A stretch of 64,000 bases of DNA from Streptomyces sp. WP-1. GTDB taxonomy: Bacteria; Actinomycetota; Actinomycetes; Streptomycetales; Streptomycetaceae. The stretch covers positions 5,828,001-5,892,000 of the forward strand of contig NZ_CP123923.1 in NCBI RefSeq assembly GCF_030450125.1, given 5' to 3'. Every line of letters starts with the position of its first letter. The first letter of the stretch is position 1. Position numbers and translations under genes: made by a program. Of this stretch, positions 17,468-27,072 are shown in pieces. Under the pieces are notes generated by a model, which saw nothing but the letters and a program-made list of their open reading frames with translations, did no database searches and was not told the DNA's origin.

Positions 17468-20400
17468 CTACGCCTTGCGCAGCCGGAACACCAGGCTCAG
17501 ACCCTCGTCGGCGAAGGCGTCCCCGTAGCTGTCGTCGGCCTCGCCCTGGGCGAAGTCCGTCGCCAGGACCTCGTCCGCGATCAGCTCGGTGTGCTCACCG
17601 AGGGCCGCGATCACCGCCGGGTCCGTGGACGTCCACCGCAGCGCGATCCGGTCCGCGACATCCAGGCCGCTGTTCTTGCGCGCCTCCTGGATGAGCCGGA
17701 TCGCGTCACGGGCGAGCCCCGCCCGGCGCAGCTCCTCCGTGATCTCCAGGTCCAGCGCCACCGTCGCACCGGAGTCGGACGCCACCGACCAGCCCTCGCG
17801 CGGCGTCTCGGTGATGATCACCTCGTCCGGCGCCAGTGTGATCGTCTCACCGTCGACCTCCACCGAGGCCGTGCCCTGCCGCAGCGCCAGCGACAGCGCG
17901 GCGGCGTCGGTGGCGGCGACGGCCTTGGCCACGTCCTGCACCCGCTTGCCGAACCGCTTGCCCAGCGCGCGGAAGTTGGCCTTGGCGGTGGTGTCCACCA
18001 GGGAGCCGCCGACCTCGGACAGGGACGCCAGCGAGGAGACGTTCAGCTCCTCCGTGATCTGCGCGTGCAGTTCGCGGTCCAGGGTCTCGAAACCGCTCGC
18101 CGCGATCAGCGCGCGGGACAGCGGCTGGCGCGTCTTGACGCCCGACTCGGCACGCGTGGCACGGCCCAGCTCCACGAGCCGGCGCACCAGCACCATCTGC
18201 TTCGACAGCTCCGGGTCGATCGAACCGAGGTCGGTCTCGGGCCAGGACGCCAGGTGCACCGACTCCGGGGCGCCCGGGGTGACCGGCGCGATCAGGTCCT
18301 GCCACACCCGCTCGGTGATGAACGGGGTGATCGGCGCCATCAGCCGGGTGACCGTCTCCAGCACCTCGTGCAGCGTGCGCAGCGCGGCCTTGTCGCCCTG
18401 CCAGAAGCGGCGGCGCGAACGGCGGACGTACCAGTTGGACAGGTCGTCGACGAACGCGGACAGCAGCTTGCCGGCGCGCTGGGTGTCGTATCCCTCCAGC
18501 GCCTGCGTCACCTGGTCGGTGAGCGCGTGCAGTTCGGACAGCAGCCAGCGGTCCAGCAGCGGGCGCTCGGCCGGGGCCGGGTCGGCCGCGCTCGGCGCCC
18601 AGTTCGACGTACGGGCGTACAGCGCCTGGAAGGCGACCGTGTTCCAGTACGTCAGCAGCGTCTTGCGGACGACCTCCTGGATGGTGCCGTGGCCCACCCG
18701 GCGCGCCGCCCATGGGGAACCGCCGGCCGCCATGAACCAGCGCACCGCGTCCGCGCCGTGCTGGTCCATCAGCGGGATCGGCTGAAGGATGTTGCCCAGG
18801 TGCTTGGACATCTTGCGGCCGTCCTCGGCGAGGATGTGGCCGAGGCAGACGACGTTCTCGTACGACGACTTGTCGAACACCAGGGTGCCGATGGCCATCA
18901 GCGTGTAGAACCAGCCGCGGGTCTGGTCGATGGCCTCGGAGATGAACTGGGCCGGGTAGCGGCTCTCGAACAGCTCCTTGTTCTTGTACGGGTAGCCCCA
19001 CTGCGCGAACGGCATCGAACCCGAGTCGTACCAGGCGTCGATGACCTCCGGCACGCGCGTGGCCGCCCTGCCGCAGCCCTCGTGCGGGCAGGCGAAGGTG
19101 AGCGCGTCGATGTACGGGCGGTGCGGGTCGAGCCCGGACTGGTCGGTGCCGGTCAGCTCGGACAGCTCCGCGCGGGAGCCGACGCAGGTGAGGTGGTCGT
19201 CCTCGCAGCGCCAGATCGGCAGCGGGGTGCCCCAGTAGCGGTTGCGGGACAGCGCCCAGTCGATGTTGTTGTTCAGCCAGTCGCCGAAGCGGCCGTGCTT
19301 GACCGTGTCCGGGAACCAGTTGGTCTTCTCGTTCTCCTGGATCAGACGGTCCTTGACGGCCGTCGTACGGATGTACCAGGAGGGCTGCGCGTAGTAGAGC
19401 AGCGCGGTGTGGCAGCGCCAGCAGTGCGGGTAGCTGTGCTCGTACGGCAGGTGCCGGAAGAGCAGGCCGCGCTGCTTGAGGTCCTCGGTGAGCTGTTCGT
19501 CGGCCTTCTTGAAGAAGACGCCGCCGACCAGCGGCACGTCCTCCTCGAAGGTGCCGTCGGGGCGCACCGGGTTGACGACGGGCAGGCCGTAGGAGCGGCA
19601 GACCTTGAGGTCGTCCTCACCGAAGGCGGGGGACTGGTGGACCAGACCCGTGCCGTCCTCGGTGGTCACGTAGTCGGCGTTCACCACGTAGTGGGCCGGC
19701 TCCGGGCTGTGCCCATCGGTTCCCTCGCTGACGCTCGGGAACTCGACCAGCTCGAAGGGGCGCTGGTAGGTCCAGCGCTCCATCTCGGCGCCGGTGAAGG
19801 TCTGCCCGGTGGGCTCCCAGCCCTCGCCGAGCGCCTTGGCGAGCAGCGGCTCGGCGACGACGACCTTCTCCTCGCCGTTCGTCGCGACGACGTAGGTGAC
19901 CTCCGGGTGGGCGGCGACCGCCGTGTTGGAGACCAGGGTCCAGGGGGTCGTCGTCCACACCAGCAGCGCGGCCTCGCCGGCCAGCGGGCCGGAGGTGAGC
20001 GGGAAGCGGACGTACACCGAGGGGTCGACGACCGTCTCGTAGCCCTGTGCCAGCTCGTGGTCGGACAGGCCGGTGCCGCAGCGGGGGCACCAGGGGGCGA
20101 CGCGGTGGTCCTGGACCAGCAGGCCCTTGCCGAAGATCTCCTTCAGCGACCACCAGACCGACTCCACGTACTCCGGGTCCATGGTCCGGTAGGCGTCGTC
20201 CAGGTCGACCCAGTAGCCCATCCGGGTCGTCAGCTCGGCGAAGGCGTCGGTGTGCCGGGTCACGGACTCGCGGCACTTGTCGTTGAACTCGGCGATGCCG
20301 TACGCCTCGATGTCCTGCTTGCCGGAGAAGCCCAGCTCCTTCTCCACGGCCAGCTCGACGGGCAGGCCGTGGCAGTCCCAGCCGGCCTTGCGGGCCACGT

Positions 20401-20644
20401 GGTAGCCGCGCATGGTGCGGAAGCGGGGGAAGACGTCCTTGAAGACGCGCGCCTCGATGTGGTGGGCGCCCGGCATGCCGTTGGCGGTGGGCGGACCTTC
20501 GTAGAACACCCATTCGGGGCGGCCCTCGGACTGCTCCAGGGTCTTGGCGAAGATCTTCTGCTCGCGCCAGAAGTCGAGCACGGCGTGCTCAAGCGCGGGC
20601 AGGTCGACCTGTGCGGGCACCTGGCGGTACGTCGGCGCTGTCAT
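17468..20644 (-). CDS. ileS: Isoleucyl-tRNA synthetase IleRS, GxHH signature variant
   Basis: 1058-aa class I synthetase charging tRNA-Ile, with a CP1 editing domain. Length and sequence style (for example TYRQVPAQVDLPALEHAVLDF) place it with the eukaryote-like IleRS type 2 rather than the E. coli type. The KMSKS loop is KMSKH at 611-615. The catalytic HxGH signature is replaced by G59-A60-H61-H62 (MPGAHH), a GxHH arrangement. ATG 20644 is chosen because GGAGG lies upstream inside the T-box sequestrator; the frame extends 31 codons further but that part is the riboswitch. An adjacent T-box couples expression to uncharged tRNA-Ile. Confidence 0.97.
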   Translation of the reverse strand: MTAPTYRQVPAQVDLPALEHAVLDFWREQKIFAKTLEQSEGRPEWVFYEGPPTANGMPGAHHIEARVFKDVFPRFRTMRGYHVARKAGWDCHGLPVELAVEKELGFSGKQDIEAYGIAEFNDKCRESVTRHTDAFAELTTRMGYWVDLDDAYRTMDPEYVESVWWSLKEIFGKGLLVQDHRVAPWCPRCGTGLSDHELAQGYETVVDPSVYVRFPLTSGPLAGEAALLVWTTTPWTLVSNTAVAAHPEVTYVVATNGEEKVVVAEPLLAKALGEGWEPTGQTFTGAEMERWTYQRPFELVEFPSVSEGTDGHSPEPAHYVVNADYVTTEDGTGLVHQSPAFGEDDLKVCRSYGLPVVNPVRPDGTFEEDVPLVGGVFFKKADEQLTEDLKQRGLLFRHLPYEHSYPHCWRCHTALLYYAQPSWYIRTTAVKDRLIQENEKTNWFPDTVKHGRFGDWLNNNIDWALSRNRYWGTPLPIWRCEDDHLTCVGSRAELSELTGTDQSGLDPHRPYIDALTFACPHEGCGRAATRVPEVIDAWYDSGSMPFAQWGYPYKNKELFESRYPAQFISEAIDQTRGWFYTLMAIGTLVFDKSSYENVVCLGHILAEDGRKMSKHLGNILQPIPLMDQHGADAVRWFMAAGGSPWAARRVGHGTIQEVVRKTLLTYWNTVAFQALYARTSNWAPSAADPAPAERPLLDRWLLSELHALTDQVTQALEGYDTQRAGKLLSAFVDDLSNWYVRRSRRRFWQGDKAALRTLHEVLETVTRLMAPITPFITERVWQDLIAPVTPGAPESVHLASWPETDLGSIDPELSKQMVLVRRLVELGRATRAESGVKTRQPLSRALIAASGFETLDRELHAQITEELNVSSLASLSEVGGSLVDTTAKANFRALGKRFGKRVQDVAKAVAATDAAALSLALRQGTASVEVDGETITLAPDEVIITETPREGWSVASDSGATVALDLEITEELRRAGLARDAIRLIQEARKNSGLDVADRIALRWTSTDPAVIAALGEHTELIADEVLATDFAQGEADDSYGDAFADEGLSLVFRLRKA

Positions 20645-20946
20645 CTGCGAGCATCCTCCAACGGACTTGCTGCCTTCCGTCGGAGGGACGAGAGCTTCGA
20701 TTCCTACGCCGTGTGCGGCGCGCTCCCGCGGTACCACCCTCCTTGGCCCGCCGCCGTGACTCCGTCGCCGGTGGGCCCCCTCATTGGGTTCGCGAAGCCG
20801 GTTCTACTGGCCTGGCCCTTACGGCTGCGGCTTTCTTCCGGCGGCTCCGGGGTGATCTTCACGTCGCGCTCGCCCCCGGGCTTCCACCGTCCCCGGGTCG
20901 CTCTGGGCTGCGTACGCCGCTACTCGTCCCCATCCATGCTGCTCGC
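20645..20946 (-). promoter_or_regulatory. T-box riboswitch (ileS leader), translational type
   Basis: On the minus strand the leader contains the exact T-box core AGGGTGGTACCGCG (20727-20740). Upstream, a Stem I-like region holds a candidate isoleucine specifier ATC at 20854-20856 within GTGAAGATCACC. Downstream, CCTCCGACGG (20677-20686) can pair with CCGTTGGAGG (20655-20664), the segment carrying the ileS Shine-Dalgarno, with one G-U pair. There is no T run after the hairpin. This is the layout of actinobacterial T-boxes that bind uncharged tRNA and release the ribosome-binding site rather than controlling termination. Confidence 0.92.
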
Positions 20947-20953
20947 TGCGCCC

Positions 20954-20959
20954 AGTGTA
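20954..20959 (-). promoter_or_regulatory. Candidate ileS -10 hexamer TACACT
   Basis: TACACT on the minus strand lies about eight bases before the predicted 5' end of the T-box leader. No convincing -35 is visible at 17-18 bases. Confidence 0.45.
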
Positions 20960-21236
20960 CGGCGCCGCGCGGACAGCGGCCGACCGCTTTTCGGGGCGGC
21001 GGCCGCCGGGGGCCCGGCGCGGGCGCCCGATGCCCCGAATGGCGAGGGTACGGGGGGTGATGCCCGGCGCGGCGGATTACCCGGCGGGGAGCTGGGCACA
21101 ACGGATGCAGGCCCGTCGCGCGGGGGGTGCGGCCGGGCGAACCGGGCGGTGTGCCCCGTTGCCGCGGGAGGCAAGTCGATTTATCGTCCCAGCACGATTC
21201 GCGAGCGAGATCACCCTATGTGAAGGGGCCGCGGCC

Positions 21237-22295
21237 ATGGTGGCGAGAGAGAGCGCGAAGAAGACCGTGGCCGGGAGGACGGACACCGAGGAATCCACTG
21301 ACCGGAAGGCCGCTGCCAGGAAGGCGGGGGCGCGGAAGGCGGTGGCCGAGGAGGGGGACGGGAAGGCGGTGGCCAGGAAGGCCGCCGCCGAGAAGGGAGC
21401 CACCGTGAAGCCGGTCCTGGAGCAGACGGGCGCGGCCGAGGAGGCCGCCGCCCACCCGGTGGCGAGGAAGACGGCCGCCAGGAAGACGCCGGAGAAGAAG
21501 GCGGCGGCCGAGAAGAGCGCGGTGGCCGAGAAGACGGCGGAGGCCGCGCATGGAACGGGCGCGGCTGAGAAGCCGGCGGGCGGGAGACCGGCGGCCAGGA
21601 AGGCGGCGAAGAAGGCGCCCGCCAGGAAGAGCGCGGCCAAGAAGACGGCGGCCGGGGGCGCGACGGCCGGCGACACGGCGGCCGGGGGCGCCGCCGAGGC
21701 CGGAACCACCGCCGGGAAGGCCGCGAGGACCACGGCCCGCACGGCGGAGCCGGACGCGAAGAGCACGGCCAAGAAGGCGGGTGCGGCGCGGGCCGCGAAG
21801 CAGACAGGAGCCACGAACGTGGTTGCGAAGAAGACCCCTGGCACGGCCACGGCGGACGACACCGCCGTTCCCAAGGCGCGCCTCGCCGCGGCGGACCCCG
21901 GCGAGCTGGCGGTGCGCCCCGGTGAGGACCCCTGGACCGGACAGGAGGTCACCGAGGCGCGTGCGGAGCTCCAGTCCGAGATGGAGCGGCTGCGCCGGGA
22001 GATCAGCTCCTCCGAGGAGTCCCTGGTCGGTCTGATGCGCGACTCCGGGGACGGCGCGGGCGACGACCAGGCCGACACCGGGACCAAGAACATCACCCGC
22101 GAGCACGAGCTGGCGCTGGCGGCCAACGCGCGCGAGATGCTCACCCAGACCGAACGGGCGCTCGAACGGCTGGACGCGGGCACCTACGGCCTGTGCGAGA
22201 ACTGCGGCAACCCCATCGGCAAGGCCCGGATGCAGGCCTTCCCGCGGGCCACCCTGTGCGTGGAGTGCAAGCAGAAGCAGGAACGCCGCTCCTGA
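21237..22295 (+). CDS. DksA/TraR-type zinc-finger protein with Lys/Ala-rich N-terminal extension
   Basis: 352-aa protein. Residues 1-215 are low-complexity Lys/Ala/Glu with recurring AARKA, EKKAA and AKKTA units resembling histone H1 tails. A conserved DksA-like part begins at about 230 ([26 protein letters not shown]) and ends with a C4 zinc finger: C320-x2-C323-x17-C341-x2-C344 in [11 protein letters not shown] and LCVECKQ. DksA-type proteins bind RNA polymerase in the secondary channel. The basic tail suggests added DNA or RNA binding (inference). ATG 21237 follows GAAGGGG at nine bases; a GTG codon follows it immediately. It is divergent from ileS. Confidence 0.88.
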   Translation: MVARESAKKTVAGRTDTEESTDRKAAARKAGARKAVAEEGDGKAVARKAAAEKGATVKPVLEQTGAAEEAAAHPVARKTAARKTPEKKAAAEKSAVAEKTAEAAHGTGAAEKPAGGRPAARKAAKKAPARKSAAKKTAAGGATAGDTAAGGAAEAGTTAGKAARTTARTAEPDAKSTAKKAGAARAAKQTGATNVVAKKTPGTATADDTAVPKARLAAADPGELAVRPGEDPWTGQEVTEARAELQSEMERLRREISSSEESLVGLMRDSGDGAGDDQADTGTKNITREHELALAANAREMLTQTERALERLDAGTYGLCENCGNPIGKARMQAFPRATLCVECKQKQERRS

Positions 22296-22362
22296 GCGTG
22301 TGGGGCCGCCGGAGCGTGCCGTAGTCTCGTCCCGAGTCAGGTACCTAGGTCGAGGGACGCAC

Positions 22363-22944
22363 GTGGCAGAGGCGGAGCGCATCATCAATACGCCGGACAC
22401 CCCGGAGGACGGCGCACATCGGACCCCGGAGCACGCCCCGGAGCAGGAGCGGACCGGCCGCGGCCGCCGGATCGCCGTGCTGTTCGCCGTGGCCGCGTTC
22501 GCCTACGCGCTCGACCTGATCAGCAAGACGCTGGTGGTGGCCAAGCTGGAGGGCCACGCGCCGATCAAGCTCGTCGGGGACCTGCTGGAACTGAACGCCA
22601 TCCGCAACCCGGGCGCCGCCTTCGGTTTCGGCGCGGCCTTCACCGTGATCTTCACGGTGATCGCCGCCGCGGTGATCGTGGTGATCATGCGGCTGGCCCG
22701 CAAGCTCTACAGCTTCCCCTGGGCCATCGCGCTCGGCCTGCTGCTCGGCGGCGCGCTCGGCAACCTCACCGACCGGATCTTCCGCGCCCCCGGGGTGTTC
22801 GAGGGCCAGGTCGTGGACTTCATCGCGCCCAAGGGCTTCGCGATCTTCAACCTCGCCGACTCCGCGATCGTGTGCGGCGGCATCCTGATCGTGCTGCTGT
22901 CCTTCCGCGGCCTGGACCCGGACGGCACGGTCCACAAGGACTGA
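22363..22944 (+). CDS. lspA: Lipoprotein signal peptidase LspA
   Basis: 193-aa membrane aspartic protease that cleaves prolipoprotein signal peptides after lipidation. Four hydrophobic segments are visible. Conserved blocks are the NPGAAFGFG segment, GNLTDRIFR with one catalytic Asp, and FNLADSAI with the second. The N-terminal 40 residues are an acidic, disordered extension common in actinobacteria. GTG 22363 follows GAGGGA at about six bases. It works after Lgt, whose gene starts at the right edge of this window. Confidence 0.96.
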   Translation: MAEAERIINTPDTPEDGAHRTPEHAPEQERTGRGRRIAVLFAVAAFAYALDLISKTLVVAKLEGHAPIKLVGDLLELNAIRNPGAAFGFGAAFTVIFTVIAAAVIVVIMRLARKLYSFPWAIALGLLLGGALGNLTDRIFRAPGVFEGQVVDFIAPKGFAIFNLADSAIVCGGILIVLLSFRGLDPDGTVHKD

Positions 22945-23017
22945 CGGCAGGGCCCCCGCGCACCGGGGCCGGGGCCGGTTTTCCACAGGCTCGGTCGGGG
23001 CCGCCGTGCCCGTCCGG

Positions 23018-23023
23018 CATACT
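23018..23023 (+). promoter_or_regulatory. Leaderless-type -10 box for rluD
   Basis: CATACT lies six bases before GTG 23030, and no Shine-Dalgarno is present. This spacing puts the transcript start on the start codon. Confidence 0.45.
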
Positions 23024-23029
23024 CGACGG

Positions 23030-23974
23030 GTGAGCACGATTCCCGAGATCCGTACCCTGCCCGTGCCCGACGGCCTGGAGGGCGAGCGCGTCGACGCCGC
23101 CATCTCCCGCATGTTCGGCTTCTCCCGCACGAAGGCGGCCGAGCTGGCCGCGTCCGGCAAGGTGCAGGTCGACGGCGAGGTCGTCGGCAAGTCCGAGCGG
23201 GTGCGCGGCGGCGCCTGGCTGGAGGTCGAGATGCCGCAGGCACCCGCGCCGGTGCAGGTGGTCGCCGAGCCCGTCGAGGGCATGGAGATCGTGCATGACG
23301 ACGATGACGTGGTCGTGATCGTCAAGCCGGTCGGCGTGGCCGCGCACCCCTCCCCGGGCTGGACCGGACCGACCGTCATCGGCGGTCTCGCCGCCGCCGG
23401 CTACCGGATCTCCACCTCCGGCGCCGCCGAGCGCCAGGGCATCGTGCACCGCCTGGACGTGGGCACCTCCGGCCTGATGGTGGTCGCCAAGTCGGAGTAC
23501 GCGTACACCTCGCTCAAGCGCCAGTTCAAGGAGCGCACGGTCGACAAGCGCTACCACACCCTGGTCCAGGGCCACCCGGACCCGACGAGCGGCACCATCG
23601 ACGCCCCGATCGGCCGCCACCCCCACCACGACTACAAGTGGGCGGTCACCGCCGACGGCAAGCCCTCGGTGACGCACTACGACCTCATCGAGGCCTTCCG
23701 CGCCGCCTCCCTGCTCGATGTGAAGCTGGAGACCGGCCGCACCCACCAGATCCGCGTCCACATGGCCGCCCACCGCCACCCGTGCGTCGGCGACCTCACC
23801 TACGGCGCCGACCCCACCCTCGCCAAGCGGCTGCGCATCACCCGCCAGTGGCTGCACGCCGTGCGCCTCGGCTTCGAACACCCGGGTGACGGCAGCTGGG
23901 TGGAGTTCTCCTCCGACTACCCCGAGGACCTCCAGCAGGCCCTGGACCTGGTCCGCGAGGAGACCTACGGATGA
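23030..23974 (+). CDS. rluD: 23S rRNA pseudouridine synthase, RluD type
   Basis: 314-aa RluA/RluD-family enzyme that isomerises uridines of 23S rRNA to pseudouridine. An N-terminal S4 RNA-binding domain ([25 protein letters not shown]) is followed by the catalytic domain with the [18 protein letters not shown] motif, whose Asp is the nucleophile, and later GRTHQIRVH. The lspA-rluD order is conserved in many bacteria. GTG 23030 is chosen because upstream codons have no homology-like content and the promoter box suggests a leaderless mRNA. RluA/RluC cannot be fully excluded from motifs alone. Confidence 0.92.
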   Translation: MSTIPEIRTLPVPDGLEGERVDAAISRMFGFSRTKAAELAASGKVQVDGEVVGKSERVRGGAWLEVEMPQAPAPVQVVAEPVEGMEIVHDDDDVVVIVKPVGVAAHPSPGWTGPTVIGGLAAAGYRISTSGAAERQGIVHRLDVGTSGLMVVAKSEYAYTSLKRQFKERTVDKRYHTLVQGHPDPTSGTIDAPIGRHPHHDYKWAVTADGKPSVTHYDLIEAFRAASLLDVKLETGRTHQIRVHMAAHRHPCVGDLTYGADPTLAKRLRITRQWLHAVRLGFEHPGDGSWVEFSSDYPEDLQQALDLVREETYG

Positions 23975-24438
23975 CCGGGACCCCCACCGTCCGCGTCGCC
24001 GGAGACCCCGCCGACCTGGAGGCGTGCTTCGCGGTCCGCAAGGACGTCTTCGTCCGCGAGCAGGGCGTGGACGAGACCATCGAGTACGACGCGTACGACG
24101 CCGTCGCCGTGCATGTGCTCGCCCTGGGCGCGGACGGCACCCCGCTGGGCACCGGCCGGCTGCTGACCGGCGAGGCGGCCGTCGCCAAGACCGGCGCGGA
24201 CGCCTCCGTCGGTTCCCTCGGGCGGCTCGCGGTCTCCCGCGCGGCCCGCGGGCTCGGCATCGGCGCCGCCCTGGTGCGGGCCATCGAGGACGCGGCCCGC
24301 GCGCGCGGCCTGGCCGCGGTGGACCTGCACGCGCAGACCCAGGCGCTGGGCTTCTACGAGCGGCTCGGCTACGCGGCGTACGGACCAGAGTTCCTGGACG
24401 CCGACATACCCCACCGGGCGATGCGCCGCGCCCTGTGA
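23971..24438 (+). CDS. GNAT family N-acetyltransferase
   Basis: 155-aa acetyl-CoA-dependent acetyltransferase. The acetyl-CoA pyrophosphate loop is in [18 protein letters not shown] (about residues 86-103), and [19 protein letters not shown] is the C-terminal motif. The N-terminal [22 protein letters not shown] resembles the ElaA/YjcF subgroup. The substrate is unknown. ATG 23971 overlaps the rluD stop by four bases, so the two are co-translated. Confidence 0.88.
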   Translation: MTGTPTVRVAGDPADLEACFAVRKDVFVREQGVDETIEYDAYDAVAVHVLALGADGTPLGTGRLLTGEAAVAKTGADASVGSLGRLAVSRAARGLGIGAALVRAIEDAARARGLAAVDLHAQTQALGFYERLGYAAYGPEFLDADIPHRAMRRAL

Positions 24439-24567
24439 CCACCGGCACTTGAGGCGGTGAACGGGGTACGGCGGTAGCCACCGTGGCGATGCCCTGAGAC
24501 AGCCGGTGGCCGGTCGGCATGGCAGGCTTGAACCCTCTCGTGCCATGACGACCCCGGAGTGCCGGCC

Positions 24568-26154
24568 TTGGATCAGTTGGCTCTGTTGTTCGCCCTGCTG
24601 CTCGGGGCCCTGGTGAGTGTCCCGGTGGGCGACCGCCTCGGGGTGCCGGCCCCGGTGCTGATGACCCTGTTCGGCGGGGTCCTCGCGGTGGCCGACTTCG
24701 TGCCCAACGTGAACATCCCGCCCGAGCTGATCCTGCCCGGCCTGCTGCCGCCCCTGCTGTACGCGGCCGTACGGCGCACCTCCTGGCGGCAGTTCACGAC
24801 CAACAAACGCCCGATCCTGACCCTGGCCGTCGCCCTGGTGTTCGTCACCACGGTGTGCGTCGCCTTCGTCGCCCACGCGATCGTGCCCGGCCTCTCGGTC
24901 GCCGCCGCCGTGGCGCTCGGCGCCCTGATCGCCCCGCCCGACCCGGTCGCCGCGACCAGCGTCGCCGGACAACTCGGGCTGCCGCGCCGCCTGGTGTCCA
25001 TCCTGGAGGGCGAGGGGCTGTTCAACGACGTCACGGCCATCGTGCTCTACCACGTGGCGATCGCCGCCGCCGTGAGCGGTCTGTTCTCGCCCTGGCGGGC
25101 CGGGCTCGCGCTGGTGCTGTCCGCCGTGGTCGCGGTGGCCGTGGGGCTGCTGCTCGGCTGGGGCGCGAACCGGGTGATGGACCTGCTCGGGGACCCGACG
25201 CTCCAGATCGGCCTGACCCTCCTGGTGCCGTACGCCTCCTACGTGCTCGCGGAGAAGCTCCAGGGCTCCGGCGTCCTCGCCGTGCTCACCACGGCCCTCT
25301 ACCTCTCCGAGTACGCCACCGGCGCCGACGACGTGATGACCCGGCTGGCCGGACACACCTTCTGGGACATCATCGACACCCTCGTCACGGGCGTCGCCTT
25401 CGGTCTGATCGGCCTGGAGCTGCACAACGCGATCCGCACGGCCAGCGGGCGGTGGGGCGAACTGCTCGGCTGGGCGGCCGCCGTCGCCGGTGTGGTGATC
25501 GTCGTACGACTGCTGTGGCTGCTCCCGGCCACCTGGCTGACGAAACGGCTGCACGCCCGGCGCGACGTGGAGGAGGAGATCCCGGCGAGCTGGCGGGAGA
25601 CGGTCGTGATGTGGTGGTCCGGGATGCGCGGGGTGGCCTCGGTCGCGCTGGCGCTGGCCATCCCGCTGGAGACCGACGCCGGAAAACCCTTCCCGGACCG
25701 GGACGAGATCGTCTTCATCGCCTTCGGGGTGATCGTGGCCACCCTGGTGATCCAGGGGCTGACCCTGCCGTGGCTGGTCAAACGGCTGCGGGTGCAGGCC
25801 GACGCCGAGCGGGAGAAGGAGTACGAGAAGGATCTCGCGGTGCGCGCGGCCAAGGCGGCCAAGCGTCGGCTCCGGGAGATCGAACAGGTGGAGGAACTCC
25901 CCGAGGAACTGTCCGAGCAGATGCTGCGGCAGGCCTTCGACATCGGCATCCGGATCAGCCCCGACATGGGCGAGGAGGAGCGCCGCGAGGCACAGCACCA
26001 GCGGGCCAAGCGGCTGAAGCGGATCCGCCGCATCCAGGGTGAGATGCTCAGCGCGGCCCGGCACGAGGTGCTCGCCGCGCGCAGCGAGCCGGGGATGGAC
26101 CCGGAGATCGTGGACCGCGTCCTGCGCCATCTCGATGTGCGCAGCCTGCGCTGA
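24568..26154 (+). CDS. Na+/H+ antiporter, NhaP/CPA1 type
   Basis: 528-aa cation/proton antiporter of the CPA1 superfamily. About 11-12 hydrophobic segments occupy residues 1-410, including the proton/sodium-site region GALIAPPDPVAATSV and the EGEGLFNDVTAIVLYH segment with the conserved acidic pair. The last 110 residues are a charged cytoplasmic helical tail. TTG 24568 is chosen because CGGAG lies eight bases upstream and the protein then starts MDQLALLF; GTG 24559, which overlaps that box, would add three residues. Role: sodium and pH homeostasis at the membrane. Confidence 0.88.
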   Translation: MDQLALLFALLLGALVSVPVGDRLGVPAPVLMTLFGGVLAVADFVPNVNIPPELILPGLLPPLLYAAVRRTSWRQFTTNKRPILTLAVALVFVTTVCVAFVAHAIVPGLSVAAAVALGALIAPPDPVAATSVAGQLGLPRRLVSILEGEGLFNDVTAIVLYHVAIAAAVSGLFSPWRAGLALVLSAVVAVAVGLLLGWGANRVMDLLGDPTLQIGLTLLVPYASYVLAEKLQGSGVLAVLTTALYLSEYATGADDVMTRLAGHTFWDIIDTLVTGVAFGLIGLELHNAIRTASGRWGELLGWAAAVAGVVIVVRLLWLLPATWLTKRLHARRDVEEEIPASWRETVVMWWSGMRGVASVALALAIPLETDAGKPFPDRDEIVFIAFGVIVATLVIQGLTLPWLVKRLRVQADAEREKEYEKDLAVRAAKAAKRRLREIEQVEELPEELSEQMLRQAFDIGIRISPDMGEEERREAQHQRAKRLKRIRRIQGEMLSAARHEVLAARSEPGMDPEIVDRVLRHLDVRSLR

Positions 26155-26201
26155 CGCCAGGAGCGCGCGGCCGGCCGCTCGGCTGGCTGTGTATATCCGG
26201 G

Positions 26202-26211
26202 CATACGTATG
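26202..26211. promoter_or_regulatory. Palindrome CATACGTATG upstream of SDR gene
   Basis: Perfect 10-bp palindrome in a short AT-rich patch, 58 bp before the SDR start. Operator function is inferred only from symmetry and placement. Confidence 0.35.
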
Positions 26212-26256
26212 TATGGGGTCTGTGGACAATCGCAAGCGCCGTCCGCCGGGTACTTC

Positions 26257-26262
26257 TACTCT
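26257..26262 (+). promoter_or_regulatory. Leaderless-type -10 box for SDR gene
   Basis: TACTCT lies six bases before ATG 26269, with no Shine-Dalgarno present. Confidence 0.45.
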
Positions 26263-26268
26263 CGGATC

Positions 26269-27009
26269 ATGACTCGCAACATCGTGATCAGCGGAGGCGG
26301 TACGGGCATCGGGCTGGCGACGGCACGCGCCTTCGCCGCGGACGGGGACCGGGTGCTGCTCCTCGGGCGGCGCGCGGAGGTGCTGGAGAAGGCCGGGGTG
26401 CCGGGGGCGCTCACCCACGCGGCCGACCTCTCCGAGCCCGCCGACGTGCGGGAGGTGGCCCGGCTGGTCGCCCGGGAGTTCGGCACCGTCGACGTGCTCG
26501 TGCACAGCGCCGGGGGCTCCGGCGGCCTGGAGCCACCGGCAGGCGGCGAGGACCCCCTCGACCGGGTGGCCCATGCCTGGACCGTCGCCTTCAGACTCAA
26601 CACCCTGACCGCGGTGCTGCTCACCGAGGCCCTCCAGGAGCGGCTCGCCGAGCCCGGCGGCCGGGTGCTCTTCCTCAGCTCCATCGCCGCCTACCGCGGC
26701 TCGGGCAGCGGCGCCTACGCGGCGTCCAAGGCCGGGCTGCACCCCTATGCCCACGATCTGGCCCGCCGCCTGGGCCACCGGGGCATCACGGTGAACGTGG
26801 TCGCGCCCGGTTACATCGAGGCCACCGACTTCTTCGGCGGCAGCATGTCCGAGGAGCGGCGCGGACAGCTCGTGGCCGAGACCTCCACCGGCCGGGCGGG
26901 CGAGCCGGGCGACGTGGCGTCCACCCTGCACTGGCTGGCCTCGCCCGCCGCCGGGCACATCACCTCACAGATCATCCAGGTCAACGGAGGCGCCGAACGC
27001 GGACACTGA
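26269..27009 (+). CDS. Short-chain dehydrogenase/reductase (SDR)
   Basis: 246-aa classical SDR oxidoreductase using NAD(P)(H). The cofactor loop is SGGGTGIGLA near the N-terminus, the active-site Ser lies in LFLSSIAAYRG, and the YAASKAG motif supplies Tyr and Lys. The C-terminal ITSQIIQVNGGAERGH is typical of FabG-like members. The substrate cannot be told from sequence. The start has no Shine-Dalgarno but a well-placed -10 box, suggesting a leaderless mRNA. The gene is convergent with mscS. Confidence 0.88.
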   Translation: MTRNIVISGGGTGIGLATARAFAADGDRVLLLGRRAEVLEKAGVPGALTHAADLSEPADVREVARLVAREFGTVDVLVHSAGGSGGLEPPAGGEDPLDRVAHAWTVAFRLNTLTAVLLTEALQERLAEPGGRVLFLSSIAAYRGSGSGAYAASKAGLHPYAHDLARRLGHRGITVNVVAPGYIEATDFFGGSMSEERRGQLVAETSTGRAGEPGDVASTLHWLASPAAGHITSQIIQVNGGAERGH

Positions 27010-27072
27010 GCCGGACCGGCCCGCCCGCCGGACCGGCCCGCTCGCCCGCCGGACCGGCCCCGCCCCGCTCAG
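27006..27072. repeat. Short repeats between convergent SDR and mscS genes
   Basis: Three near-identical copies of GCCGGACCGGCCCGC start at 27010, 27027 and 27048, flanked by CTGAGC (27006-27011) and its reverse complement GCTCAG (27067-27072). The flanking pair includes both stop codons. It could act as a bidirectional terminator, although there is no T run. Confidence 0.5.

Noticed and set aside
17321..21223. 1300-codon open frame on the plus strand over ileS
   Set aside because: Antisense shadow of ileS and its T-box leader; no motif, and the minus strand encodes a complete IleRS.
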